A stretch of DNA of 26,636 nt from an uncultured Lachnospiraceae bacterium (lineage in GTDB: Bacteria > Bacillota > Clostridia > Lachnospirales > Lachnospiraceae): positions 1-26,636 of the forward strand of contig CAJUOE010000105.1 of the NCBI GenBank assembly GCA_910587895.1, written 5' to 3'. This document shows, one piece after another, positions 8,591-16,691 of this stretch. The notes below the pieces were generated by a model that saw only the letters and a list, made by a program, of their open reading frames with translations, searched no databases and was not told where the DNA came from. Position 1 is the first letter of the stretch, and each line of letters begins with the position of its first letter. Made by a program: the position numbers and the translations under genes.

Positions 8591-8629
8591 AAGAACTGCC
8601 ATCATCCTTTATGGGTGGTGGCAGTTCTT
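8591..8629 (+). terminator. Hairpin, probable terminator after the NlpC/P60 gene
   Basis: A 17-base arm at 8591-8607 (AAGAACTGCCATCATCC) pairs with 8613-8629 (GGGTGGTGGCAGTTCTT), with two G:T wobbles and a 5-base loop. The stem is long and stable. The bases after it are only moderately T-rich, so termination may be imperfect. Confidence 0.65.
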
Positions 8630-8685
8630 GCTATTCTGGAAATAATGGCTAAATCCGGTTCCTGAATACTGGGAAAGTTGTCAAT

Positions 8686-8735
8686 TGCGTGAAATAACGG
8701 CAGTGATATATAATAAAACGAAAGAACAATTGCGT
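8686..8735 (+). promoter_or_regulatory. Promoter and paired TTGCGT boxes of the first galactanase gene
   Basis: TATAAT at 8709-8714 is preceded at 17 bases by TTGCGT (8686-8691), the best -35. A second AATTGCGT lies downstream of the start point (TTGCGT 8730-8735), 44 bases from the first. The context (TTGTCA, A/G, TTGCG, then TATATAATAAAACG) is shared almost exactly with the second galactanase promoter at 12242-12283. This suggests common control, possibly a repressor binding both boxes. Confidence 0.6.
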
Positions 8736-8772
8736 ATCAGAAACAGTTGGAAAGAATGGAGGAGGTTTTTAG

Positions 8773-11556
8773 ATGAAGAAAGGAATGTTAAGGCGCGGAT
8801 TTGCCGTTGTATTGTCAGTGGCAATGCTGCTGACGGGAATCAGTTATCCGCATGTAACGGTGAAGGCGGATGATTCAGGCGTCGTACAAAATGCAGGCAT
8901 CAATGTGACAAAAGTGGAGGGGCTTACGGATGATTTTATCCGCGGTGTGGATATTTCTACCTACAAGAGCCTGATTGACAGTGGTGTGACATTTAGGGGA
9001 TGGGACGGCAGAGCGCTTGATGAGCCGGGATTTTTCCGGTTGTTAAAGGATGCTGGCGTAAATTACGTGCGTATCCGTGTATGGAACGATCCCTATGCGG
9101 ACGAGGCAAAGACGCAGGGGTATGGCGCAGGCAACTGCGATGTGAAAAAGGCGGCCCTGATGGGGAAATGGGCGACCGATGCAGGGATGAAGGTTATGGT
9201 TGACTTCCACTATTCTGATTTCTGGGCGGATCCGGGACGGCAGGTGGTGCCGAAGGCGTGGAAGGGTTTTATGGTAGCGCAGAAAGCGGAGGCCTTGTCT
9301 GAATTTACGGAGGAAAGCCTCAATACGATTTTGGATGCCGGCGCAGATGTGGGCATGGTTCAGGTTGGCAACGAGACGACAAGCTCCATCTGCGGAGAAA
9401 GCAACTGGGATAATATGGTAACTTTATTCAAGGCGGGATGCGACGCGGTGCATAAGGTTGCGGGGGACAGGAATAAGGAAATCCTGGCGGCGCTCCACTT
9501 TACGAATCCGGAGAGAGATGACAGGATGAAAGGGTTTGCAGATAAGCTCAATACAGCCTCTGTGGATTATGATGTGTTTGCCTCCTCGTATTATCCGTAC
9601 TGGCATGGCACGAGGGAGAACCTCACCAGTGTGTTAAAGTATGTGGCAGATAAGTACCAGAAGAAGGTGATGGTGGCGGAGACTTCCTGGGCAAGGACGA
9701 TGGAAGACGGGGACGGCCAGCCTAACGTGGTGCGCGAGGGTCAGAATGACGATACTACTCAGTATGCAGCAACGCCGCAGGGGCAGGCAAATGAAGTACG
9801 CGACGTCATCGAGGCGGTTGCAAATGTCGGCGAGGCCGGAATCGGCGTGATGTACTGGGAACCGGCATGGCTTCCGGTCAATGTCTATCATGCGGACGCC
9901 GAAGACGCGGCGGAGGTATTGGAAAAGAACAGGCAGGCATGGGATGAGTTTGGCTCCGGCTGGGCCTCCAGCTACAGCATTCCCTATGACCCGAATGTGA
10001 CGGAGAAAAACTATGGCGGTTCCGAGTGGGATAATCAGGCCATGTTTGATTTCGAAGGCAACCCGCTGCCGTCACTGAATGTCTATAAGTATGTATTTAC
10101 CGGAGCGGTAAATCCCAAGAGGCTGGATGCCGTTGAGAATCCTCGCGTAGAGGTTGAGCTAGGGGATGACATTGCGGCTGCACTGCCAGCTACGGTAAAC
10201 GGCAGTTACAACGATGGCGATACGGAAGAAAACCTTCCGGTAGCCTGGAATCAGGAAGAGATTAAGAGAATCAGCAGTTTCGGTACGTTCCGGATCAATG
10301 GAATTGTTACTTATCAGACGCAGGAGGGAACGACAGAGACCATCAATGCAGTCTGTACCGTCAATGTTCTGCCGAAGAATCTGTTACAGCAGGGAGATTT
10401 TGAGAGCGGACGCGACAAGTGGACGATTGAGGGAACAGGAATCAACAGCAAAACAACGGAAAATCCCAGGAGGGGAGAAAATTGTGTGGCATTTTACCTT
10501 GCAAAGGACTATGAGCTTACGGTTACGCAGTCCGTTACCGTGGAAGAGGCTGGAACATACCGTACGTTCCTGTATCTTCAGGGCGGAAATGAAGATGAGG
10601 TGACTGCCCGGATTCAACTGTCAAATGATACGGAGAAAACATCCGAACAGGCGGAAGCCAGTGTCAAAGGCTGGCTTGTCTGGCAGAACCCCATGACGAA
10701 CAAAGTCAGTGCAAAACAGGGCGATGTATTGACCGTGACCATTACCATCACAGGAAAAGCAGCAAGCTGGGGCAGCATTGACGATGTGTACCTCTATCAG
10801 GATATTGAAGTAGGGAGCATTACATTGTCTCCTGTGGCAAAGGTGCTGGAAAGAAATCAGACATTTGCCCTGAACGCGCAGGTAGCGCCGGAAAACGCAA
10901 CGGAAAAGACGCTCAAATGGGAATCCTCTGATGAAAGAGTAGCAAAAGTGGACGAACATGGCGTTGTAACGACCATAGGTCCCGGGCAGGCAACGATTAC
11001 GGCAAGCGCCACAGATGGAAGCGCAGCAAAAGGAAGCTGCATGGTTACCGTGCCATATAAGATTGCATACAATTTAAATGGCGGCAGCATCAGCAGCGGC
11101 AATCCAGATTCCTATTATAATCAGAATTTAAACCTGAAGAACCCGACGAGAAAGAATTATATCTTCCAGGGCTGGTATGCGGACAGCGGTTTCATGCAGA
11201 AAATAGACAGCATTACCCCGGCAAACAATAGCGATTTGACACTTTATGCAAAGTGGAGCAAGGTAAGCGTCGCCAGGGCGTCTGTCAAATCAGTGAAGAA
11301 CAGCGCGAAGAAAAAGGTGAAAGTCACAATCAAAAAAGTTACCGGAGCCAAAGGATACCGAATCCAGTACAGCACGAACAGGAAGTTTAAGAAGGGTGTG
11401 AAGACAAAGGCCACGACGAAGACATCCTATACGTTAAATGGCTTGAAAAAGGGTAAGACTTATTATGTGAGGGTATGCGCCTATAAACTGGATTCCCAGA
11501 ATAACAAGGTGTATGGAAAATATGGAACAGCAAAGAAGATAAAGATAAAAAAATAA
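8773..11556 (+). CDS. Secreted modular GH53 endo-beta-1,4-galactanase (927 aa)
   Basis: GH53 enzymes cleave beta-1,4-galactan side chains of pectin (type I arabinogalactan) outside the cell. Signal peptide about 1-32 (ending VKA). The GH53 barrel spans about 54-443, with the acid/base Glu201 in QVGNETT and the nucleophile Glu303 in VAETSW. Next come a Big_4-like Ig domain (about 445-534), a jelly-roll CBM-like module (about 535-675, GDFESG to SIDDVYLY, possibly CBM61-like), a BIG2 Ig domain (about 680-761), one Flg_new/InlB B-type repeat (about 762-826, ending LTLYAKW) and a Lys-rich Fn3-like domain (about 829-927). No LPXTG or SLH motif is seen; the basic C-terminus may hold it to the wall. 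GGAGGAGG at 8758-8765 sets the start. It is paralogous to the gene at 12396. Confidence 0.93.
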   Translation: MKKGMLRRGFAVVLSVAMLLTGISYPHVTVKADDSGVVQNAGINVTKVEGLTDDFIRGVDISTYKSLIDSGVTFRGWDGRALDEPGFFRLLKDAGVNYVRIRVWNDPYADEAKTQGYGAGNCDVKKAALMGKWATDAGMKVMVDFHYSDFWADPGRQVVPKAWKGFMVAQKAEALSEFTEESLNTILDAGADVGMVQVGNETTSSICGESNWDNMVTLFKAGCDAVHKVAGDRNKEILAALHFTNPERDDRMKGFADKLNTASVDYDVFASSYYPYWHGTRENLTSVLKYVADKYQKKVMVAETSWARTMEDGDGQPNVVREGQNDDTTQYAATPQGQANEVRDVIEAVANVGEAGIGVMYWEPAWLPVNVYHADAEDAAEVLEKNRQAWDEFGSGWASSYSIPYDPNVTEKNYGGSEWDNQAMFDFEGNPLPSLNVYKYVFTGAVNPKRLDAVENPRVEVELGDDIAAALPATVNGSYNDGDTEENLPVAWNQEEIKRISSFGTFRINGIVTYQTQEGTTETINAVCTVNVLPKNLLQQGDFESGRDKWTIEGTGINSKTTENPRRGENCVAFYLAKDYELTVTQSVTVEEAGTYRTFLYLQGGNEDEVTARIQLSNDTEKTSEQAEASVKGWLVWQNPMTNKVSAKQGDVLTVTITITGKAASWGSIDDVYLYQDIEVGSITLSPVAKVLERNQTFALNAQVAPENATEKTLKWESSDERVAKVDEHGVVTTIGPGQATITASATDGSAAKGSCMVTVPYKIAYNLNGGSISSGNPDSYYNQNLNLKNPTRKNYIFQGWYADSGFMQKIDSITPANNSDLTLYAKWSKVSVARASVKSVKNSAKKKVKVTIKKVTGAKGYRIQYSTNRKFKKGVKTKATTKTSYTLNGLKKGKTYYVRVCAYKLDSQNNKVYGKYGTAKKIKIKK

Positions 11557-11557
11557 G

Positions 11558-11575
11558 AAACTTTTGAAGTTTTTT
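11558..11575 (+). terminator. Weak hairpin plus T-run after the first galactanase
   Basis: AAACTT (11558-11563), a three-base loop and AAGTTT (11567-11572) are followed by TTTC. The six-pair AT-rich stem is weak, so read-through into the next gene is possible. Confidence 0.35.
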
Positions 11576-11576
11576 C

Positions 11577-11605
11577 TTGCGTTCGCCCGGCATATATGGT
11601 ATGAT
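11577..11605 (+). promoter_or_regulatory. Probable promoter of the small coiled-coil gene
   Basis: TTGCGT (11577-11582), a 17-base spacer and TATGAT (11600-11605) predict a start near 11612, about 45 bases before the ATG at 11658. The -35 has the same TTGCGT hexamer as the first galactanase promoter. Confidence 0.5.
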
Positions 11606-11657
11606 TGTCCATACCCAAAACGACCAGTACAGTGCATACATAAAAGGGGGCACTCTG

Positions 11658-12050
11658 ATGACTGACCAGGAACTGTTACTTGCAATTTCAGACATCATGG
11701 ACAAAAAGATAAAATCTGAATTGCAGCCGGTAAGAGATGATTTAAAAATGATGAATGAAAATATCCAGCAACGCATTGATGCGTTGGAGCAGCGTTTGGA
11801 CTCACGCATTGATGCTCTAGAGCAGCGTTTGGACTCACGTATTGATTCCATGGAGGTACGTGCTAAATCCATTGAGCTGCATCTGGAAAATGTCACGGAT
11901 AAGAACATCAAGCTATTAGCAGAAAACTACCTGCCGGCGGCAAAACGTTACGAAAGGGCAACTGCGGCGATTGATGCCATGCAGGTCGATATTGACCTTA
12001 TGAAAGGTGTTATTCGCAACCACAGCGAACAATTACAGCAAATTTCGTAA
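11658..12050 (+). CDS. Small coiled-coil protein of unknown function (130 aa)
   Basis: I do not recognise a named family. The ATG at 11658 follows AAAGGGGG (11643-11650) at 7 bases; the upstream in-frame ATG at 11577 overlaps the promoter. The protein (MTDQELLLAISDIMDKKI...) has no signal peptide or membrane segment and is predicted mostly helical. An 11-residue unit RIDALEQRLDS occurs twice and starts a third time (residues about 39-64), a hendecad-type coiled coil. A second helical part contains LAENYLPAAKRYERA. Similar short coiled-coil proteins are common in Lachnospiraceae. It has its own promoter and terminator, so its place between the galactanases does not by itself imply a shared role. 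Confidence 0.8.
   Translation: MTDQELLLAISDIMDKKIKSELQPVRDDLKMMNENIQQRIDALEQRLDSRIDALEQRLDSRIDSMEVRAKSIELHLENVTDKNIKLLAENYLPAAKRYERATAAIDAMQVDIDLMKGVIRNHSEQLQQIS
11772..11849 (+). repeat. 33-bp direct repeats encoding RIDALEQRLDS
   Basis: Unit 1 (11772-11804) and unit 2 (11805-11837) are nearly identical; a partial third copy starts at 11838. Repeat length is a multiple of 3 and 11, as expected for coiled-coil expansion by slippage within the gene. Confidence 0.85.
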
Positions 12051-12068
12051 TATCAGAGAAGTATTTCA

Positions 12069-12110
12069 GGGAGCTGTTTCACTAAGTGATTAGTGTACAG
12101 CTCCCCTTTT
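12069..12110 (+). terminator. Intrinsic terminator after the coiled-coil gene
   Basis: GGGAGCTGT (12069-12077) pairs with ACAGCTCCC (12097-12105). The enclosed bases contain a smaller TCACT/AGTGA pairing. CTTTTTAA follows, a good U-tract. Confidence 0.85.
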
Positions 12111-12395
12111 TAATTTGCAAACAGGATCTTGTCACGCTAAAGCATGTAAGTTCCTTCCTGTAAAATAGAAATTAAACGCGCAAAAGTTGCGCATTTTTAT
12201 TATGCAATTCATACAAAAACATGAAAATAATACTGGGGATTTTGTCAGTTGCGCAAAACAATATAGATACTATATAATAAAACGGTAAGATAAATTTTAG
12301 GATAATTGCGCAACTAATGGAAGGAGTTGTCCACTATAGGATGATAGGAATTAGGAACGTATAGCTGGACAGAGTGGAGAAAAAGGAGGTTTTGT
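12111..12395 (+). promoter_or_regulatory. Control region of the second galactanase: TTGCGCAA boxes, promoter and leader hairpin
   Basis: This 285-base stretch holds no gene. It contains the inverted repeat GCGCAA-AAG-TTGCGC (12178-12192) and two perfect TTGCGCAA palindromes at 12249-12256 and 12306-12313. The promoter is TTGCGC (12249-12254), an 18-base spacer and TATAAT (12273-12278). The leader can form a stem of TGTCCACTATA (12328-12338) with TATAG-C-TGGACA (12360-12371, one bulged C), just ahead of the ribosome site AAAAGGAGGT (12381-12390). The boxes probably bind a sugar-responsive repressor; the protein is not identified. Confidence 0.6.
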
Positions 12396-15300
12396 ATGAG
12401 GAAAGGAATTTTGCAGCGCGGGCTTGCAATTGCCCTGTCCGCAGCAATGCTGTTGACCGGAATCAGCGTTCCGGAGATGACAGCGAAGGCAGAAGGAGAG
12501 GACACGGGAGCAACGGAGAAGGTTGTCTATCTGGATGACATGGAAAGTGCAGCGGAAGGCTGGACTGTGACATGGGGAGACGAGGCGGCAAAGAAAACGG
12601 AAGAAAGATCTGTAAACGAATGGTCAGAAAATAATCCTACTGCATGGTGGCATTTTGAGATGAATGCAATTACAACCGTGACGTTTACCAGGACGATTTC
12701 CAGTCTGGCAGCTGGAAAATATAAGGCGTCCGTAGATGCCGATGGTAAGGATGATGCAAAGGGTTCCAATCCATCCGGTACGATTAAGATTGCCGGAACT
12801 GCTGAGAATGCGGTTGAGGCGAATATGACATTTGGAGCCTGGGATAATTTTGTGACAACTACGACGGATGTTTTGACCTTACCTGAGACTTCTGATATTA
12901 CCCTTACGATTACCGTTGCCACAAACATTGCGGAGGGATGGTTTGATTTAGATAATGTCAAGCTGGTGCAGGAGCTTTCAGCAGATGAATCTAAAACGGA
13001 AGAAGTGAACAGGTTAACCGCTTTGATTACGCAATGCCAGGGATTAACTGAGGCAGATTATACAGCGGAAAGCTGGAGTGCCTTGCAGGCTGCCATTACG
13101 TCTGCAACGGCAGTAAAAGATGCGGCTGAGAGCAAGACAACGGAAGAGATTACCGCTGCCATCACAGCCTTGCAGGGAGCAAAAGATGCTTTGGTATCTG
13201 CAACGATTGTACAGAATGCAGGCGTTAATGTTAAGAAAGTTGAAAATATTACAGAGGACTTTATTCGCGGCGTGGATATTTCCACTTACAAGAGCCTGAT
13301 TGACAGCGGCGTGAAGTTTAAGGACTGGGATGGCAATGAACTGGACGATGTTGGATTCTTTACCCTGTTGAAAAATGCAGGTGTGAATTATGTGCGCATC
13401 CGTGTCTGGAATGATCCTTACGCAGATGAGGCGAAGACACAGGGATATGGCGCTGGAAACTGTGATGTGGCAAAGGCGGTTCAGATGGGGAAATGGGCGA
13501 CCGATGCCGGATTAAAAGTTATGGTTGACTTCCATTATTCCGATTTCTGGGCGGATCCGGGAAGGCAGGTTGTGCCAAAAGCATGGAAAGATTACGATGT
13601 TACACAAAAGGCGTCTGCGATAGAAACATTTACAAGAGATAGTTTGAAAGAGTTTCTGGAAGCCGGTGTAGATGTGGGCATGGTTCAGGTTGGAAATGAG
13701 ACGACGAGCGCTATCTGTGGCGAAAAAGATTGGGATAATATGGTAACCTTATTTAAGGCGGGAACCATGGCTGTACACAATCTTGCAAGCGAGAGAGGCA
13801 AAGACATGCTGGTAGCGCTCCATTTTACAAATCCGGAGAAAACCTCTGTAATGAAAGGATTTGCTGATTCGTTAGCTGAGAGCAAGGTAGACTATGACGT
13901 ATTCGCAACTTCTTATTATCCGTACTGGCACGGCACGAGGGAGAACCTTACCGCGGTGTTGAAATATGTTGCAGATACTTATAACAAGAAGGTCATGGTA
14001 GCGGAAACCTCCTGGGCAAGGACGATGGAAGACGGGGATGGACAGCCCAATGTGGTGCGTTCCGGACAGAATGACGACACCTCCCAATATCCGGCTACGC
14101 CGCAGGGACAGGCGAACGAGGTTCGCGATGTTATCGAGGCTGTTGCAAATGTCGGCGAGGCCGGAATCGGCATGATGTACTGGGAACCGGCATGGCTTCC
14201 GGTCAATGTATATCATGCAGGTGCAGAAGATGCAGATCAGGTATTGGCTGCAAATAAACAGGCATGGGAAACTTATGGATCCGGCTGGGCGTCCAGTTAC
14301 AGTATTGCATATGACCCCAATGTAAATGCAGATAATTATGGCGGTTCGGAATGGGATAATCAGGCAATGTTTGATTTTGAGGGCAATCCACTTCCATCTT
14401 TGAATGTATATAAATATGTTCTCACGGGTGCAACGACTCCTAAAAAACTGGATGCAGCTATGCCTGTCGGCATTGATGTGGGAGAGGGTGAGGATATTGT
14501 TTCAAAACTTCCGGCTAAAGTAGAATGTATCTATAATGACGGCACGAAAGAGGAATTGGATGTTGTATGGAATCCGGCTGATATTGCAGCAATCACAGGA
14601 TTTGGTATTTTTAAGGTAAATGGAACCGTTACCAAGGCAGGGGCGGAAGGAACAGATGAGACTTTGAATGCTGTTTGTACGGTTAATGTTTCTCCTAAGA
14701 ACCTGCTGATAGAGGGAGATTTTGAAGGAGAGCAAGGCGGCCGTGACGTATGGAACATTACTGGTAAAACAGAAGCGCTCAATAAAAACCTGGGTGAGAA
14801 TCCAAGAACCGGAAAACAATGTCTGGCATTTTATCTTGCAGAAGCATATGAACTTACGGCTACCCAGTCGTTTACTGTGGAGACACCCGGAAAATATAAG
14901 ACGTTCATGTATCTCCAGGGTGGAGATGAGCAGGATGCAGCGACAGCAAAGATTAAACTGTCAAATGATACGAAAGAGACGTTTACCGAAAAGGAAGCGG
15001 GCGTAAAGGGATGGAAGGTGTGGCAGAACCCGACAGTCGATGAAGTGCAGGCTCAGATTGGCGACGTGCTGACCGTAACCATCACTATCACAGGAAAGGC
15101 TGGAAGCTGGGGCAGCGTTGACGATGTATACCTGTACCAGACGGTAAAAGATCCGGTATACGATGTTATCTACAACCTGGATGGCGGCACAAATGCAGCC
15201 ACAAACCCGACGAAAATTGACGGTTCCAAAGAAATCACTCTTTCCAATCCCACGAAGACAGGATATGTTTTTGAGGGCTGGTATACGGAGAGCGGATTTG

Positions 15301-16622
15301 AAAATAAAGTAGAAAAAATTACAGCAGGAGCAACTGCAAATGTAACCCTGTATGCAAAGTGGAGAGAACGCACCGGGGAAGACCCGACCGTTTATACGAT
15401 TACATATCATCTGGACGGAGGAACGAATGCAGCTGCAAATCCGGCAGAATATGACGGGACAGAGGCAATTACGCTGGCAGCGCCGAGCCGCGAGGGATAT
15501 ATCTTCGAGGGCTGGTATACAGACAGTGAATTTGAAACGGCAGTAACGGAAATCGCAGCAGGAACCACCGGAAACCTTGATTTGTATGCAAAGTGGAGAG
15601 AAACCACCGAAGAAGATCCGGATGTTTATACGATTACATATCATCTGAATGGAGGAACGAATGCAGCTGCAAATCCGGCAGAGTATGACGGGACGGAGGC
15701 AATCACGCTGGCAGCGCCGAGCCGTGAGGGATATATCTTCGAGGGCTGGTATACGGACAGCGAATTTGAAACGGCAGTAACGGAAATCGCAGCAGGAACC
15801 ACTGGAAACCTTGACTTGTATGCAAAGTGGAAACAGGACGAGGGCGGATCCGGAGACGAGGATGAAGAGATAAAAGTATCCGCAATTACATTGTCTGCGA
15901 AAACAATGACGATGGAGAGAGGCGGGGCATTTACATTGACTGCACAGGTGGCGCCGGAAACTGCAACGGTAAAGACGCTCAAATGGGAGTCTTCCGATGA
16001 AAAAGTGGCAAAAGTAGATGACAAAGGCGTTGTGACGGTGGCAGGTCCCGGACAGGCAACGATCACGGCAACCGCAACAGACGGAAGCCTTGTGAAGGAT
16101 AGTTGTATCGTCACGGTGCCGTACCATGTTTCCTATGTGTTAAATGGCGGCAGCAACAATAAAGACAATCCGGTTTCCTACTTTAATCAGAACATCAGCC
16201 TCAAAAACCCGACGAGAAGCAAATATGCTTTCTCAGGCTGGTACACAGACAGCTCGTTTAAGAATAAAGTAACCGGTATTACGCAGGCAAACAAGAGTGA
16301 TTTGACGCTTTATGCGAAGTGGAGCAAAGTAACCGTTAAGAAAGCGTCTGTCAAGACGTTGAAAAACAGCGCGAAGAAAAAGGTGAAGGTTACAATCAAA
16401 AAAGTTTCCGGAGCCAAAGGATACCGCATCCAGTACAGTACCAGCAAGAAGTTTAAGAAAGGCACAAAGACGAAGACCACGACAAAGACGTCCTATACGT
16501 TAAGCGGCCTGAAAAAAGGCAAGACTTATTATGTAAGGGTATGCGCTTACAAACTGGATTCGAAGAACGGTAAAATTTATGGAAAATACGGTACTGCAAA
16601 GAAAATCCTGATTAAGAAATAA
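12396..16622 (+). CDS. Large secreted modular GH53 endo-beta-1,4-galactanase (1408 aa)
   Basis: This paralogue of the 8773 gene has extra modules. Signal peptide about 1-32. N-terminal CBM-like jelly roll about 44-192 (VVYLDDMESAAEGW to WFDLDNVKLVQ). FIVAR-like helical module about 196-266 (ADYTAESWSALQAAI). GH53 barrel about 288-676, with acid/base Glu435 (QVGNETT) and nucleophile Glu537 (VAETSW), the same 102-residue spacing as in the first enzyme. Then Big_4-like Ig (about 677-767), a second CBM-like module (768-917), three tandem 78-residue Flg_new repeats (921-1145), BIG2 (about 1159-1241), a fourth Flg_new (about 1242-1309) and a Lys-rich Fn3-like tail (1312-1408). It should degrade pectic galactan at the cell surface or be released. 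The ATG at 12396 follows AAGGAGG. No sortase signal is present. Confidence 0.93.
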   Translation: MRKGILQRGLAIALSAAMLLTGISVPEMTAKAEGEDTGATEKVVYLDDMESAAEGWTVTWGDEAAKKTEERSVNEWSENNPTAWWHFEMNAITTVTFTRTISSLAAGKYKASVDADGKDDAKGSNPSGTIKIAGTAENAVEANMTFGAWDNFVTTTTDVLTLPETSDITLTITVATNIAEGWFDLDNVKLVQELSADESKTEEVNRLTALITQCQGLTEADYTAESWSALQAAITSATAVKDAAESKTTEEITAAITALQGAKDALVSATIVQNAGVNVKKVENITEDFIRGVDISTYKSLIDSGVKFKDWDGNELDDVGFFTLLKNAGVNYVRIRVWNDPYADEAKTQGYGAGNCDVAKAVQMGKWATDAGLKVMVDFHYSDFWADPGRQVVPKAWKDYDVTQKASAIETFTRDSLKEFLEAGVDVGMVQVGNETTSAICGEKDWDNMVTLFKAGTMAVHNLASERGKDMLVALHFTNPEKTSVMKGFADSLAESKVDYDVFATSYYPYWHGTRENLTAVLKYVADTYNKKVMVAETSWARTMEDGDGQPNVVRSGQNDDTSQYPATPQGQANEVRDVIEAVANVGEAGIGMMYWEPAWLPVNVYHAGAEDADQVLAANKQAWETYGSGWASSYSIAYDPNVNADNYGGSEWDNQAMFDFEGNPLPSLNVYKYVLTGATTPKKLDAAMPVGIDVGEGEDIVSKLPAKVECIYNDGTKEELDVVWNPADIAAITGFGIFKVNGTVTKAGAEGTDETLNAVCTVNVSPKNLLIEGDFEGEQGGRDVWNITGKTEALNKNLGENPRTGKQCLAFYLAEAYELTATQSFTVETPGKYKTFMYLQGGDEQDAATAKIKLSNDTKETFTEKEAGVKGWKVWQNPTVDEVQAQIGDVLTVTITITGKAGSWGSVDDVYLYQTVKDPVYDVIYNLDGGTNAATNPTKIDGSKEITLSNPTKTGYVFEGWYTESGFENKVEKITAGATANVTLYAKWRERTGEDPTVYTITYHLDGGTNAAANPAEYDGTEAITLAAPSREGYIFEGWYTDSEFETAVTEIAAGTTGNLDLYAKWRETTEEDPDVYTITYHLNGGTNAAANPAEYDGTEAITLAAPSREGYIFEGWYTDSEFETAVTEIAAGTTGNLDLYAKWKQDEGGSGDEDEEIKVSAITLSAKTMTMERGGAFTLTAQVAPETATVKTLKWESSDEKVAKVDDKGVVTVAGPGQATITATATDGSLVKDSCIVTVPYHVSYVLNGGSNNKDNPVSYFNQNISLKNPTRSKYAFSGWYTDSSFKNKVTGITQANKSDLTLYAKWSKVTVKKASVKTLKNSAKKKVKVTIKKVSGAKGYRIQYSTSKKFKKGTKTKTTTKTSYTLSGLKKGKTYYVRVCAYKLDSKNGKIYGKYGTAKKILIKK
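15156..15830 (+). repeat. Three tandem 234-bp repeats within the second galactanase
   Basis: Units start at 15156, 15390 and 15624, an exact 234-base period (78 codons). Units 2 and 3 are nearly identical at the DNA level, while unit 1 is clearly diverged, so the last duplication is recent. Each encodes one Flg_new/Listeria-Bacteroides repeat (YNLDGGTN or YHLDGGTN through GWYT to LYAKW). Such arrays are prone to copy-number change and to collapse in short-read assembly. Confidence 0.92.
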
Positions 16623-16626
16623 TTTC

Positions 16627-16655
16627 TTTACAAGCATTGTACGATATGGTATAAT
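16627..16655 (+). promoter_or_regulatory. Promoter for rpsO-pnp
   Basis: TTTACA (16627-16632), a 17-base spacer and a perfect TATAAT (16650-16655) lie directly after the galactanase stop. The predicted start is near 16662, inside the palindrome at 16657-16691, giving a leader of about 174 bases before rpsO. Confidence 0.8.
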
Positions 16656-16656
16656 A

Positions 16657-16691
16657 GCCACTGGCGAGTGTTTTTAGCACTCGCCAGTGGC
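16657..16691 (+). repeat. Perfect 14-bp inverted repeat at the rpsO transcription start
   Basis: GCCACTGGCGAGTG (16657-16670), a 7-base loop TTTTTAG and CACTCGCCAGTGGC (16678-16691). It begins one base after the -10 and has no T-run on either side, so it is a poor terminator. It could be an operator or, in RNA, a 5'-terminal stabilising stem. Confidence 0.85.

Noticed and set aside
12341..12364. Possible leader peptide MIGIRNV in the second galactanase leader
   Set aside because: The only nearby ribosome-like site (AAGGAG, 12321) is 14 bases away, the peptide has no regulatory codon run, and the sister gene lacks it.
14961..16127. Long minus-strand open frame (388 codons)
   Set aside because: It is the antisense of the repetitive galactanase C-terminus; the product is Cys/Arg-rich with no recognisable domain, and its length reflects the repeated sense codons.
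16657..16691. Palindrome as a simple terminator for the galactanase
   Set aside because: No U-tract follows on either strand and it sits immediately after a good promoter.
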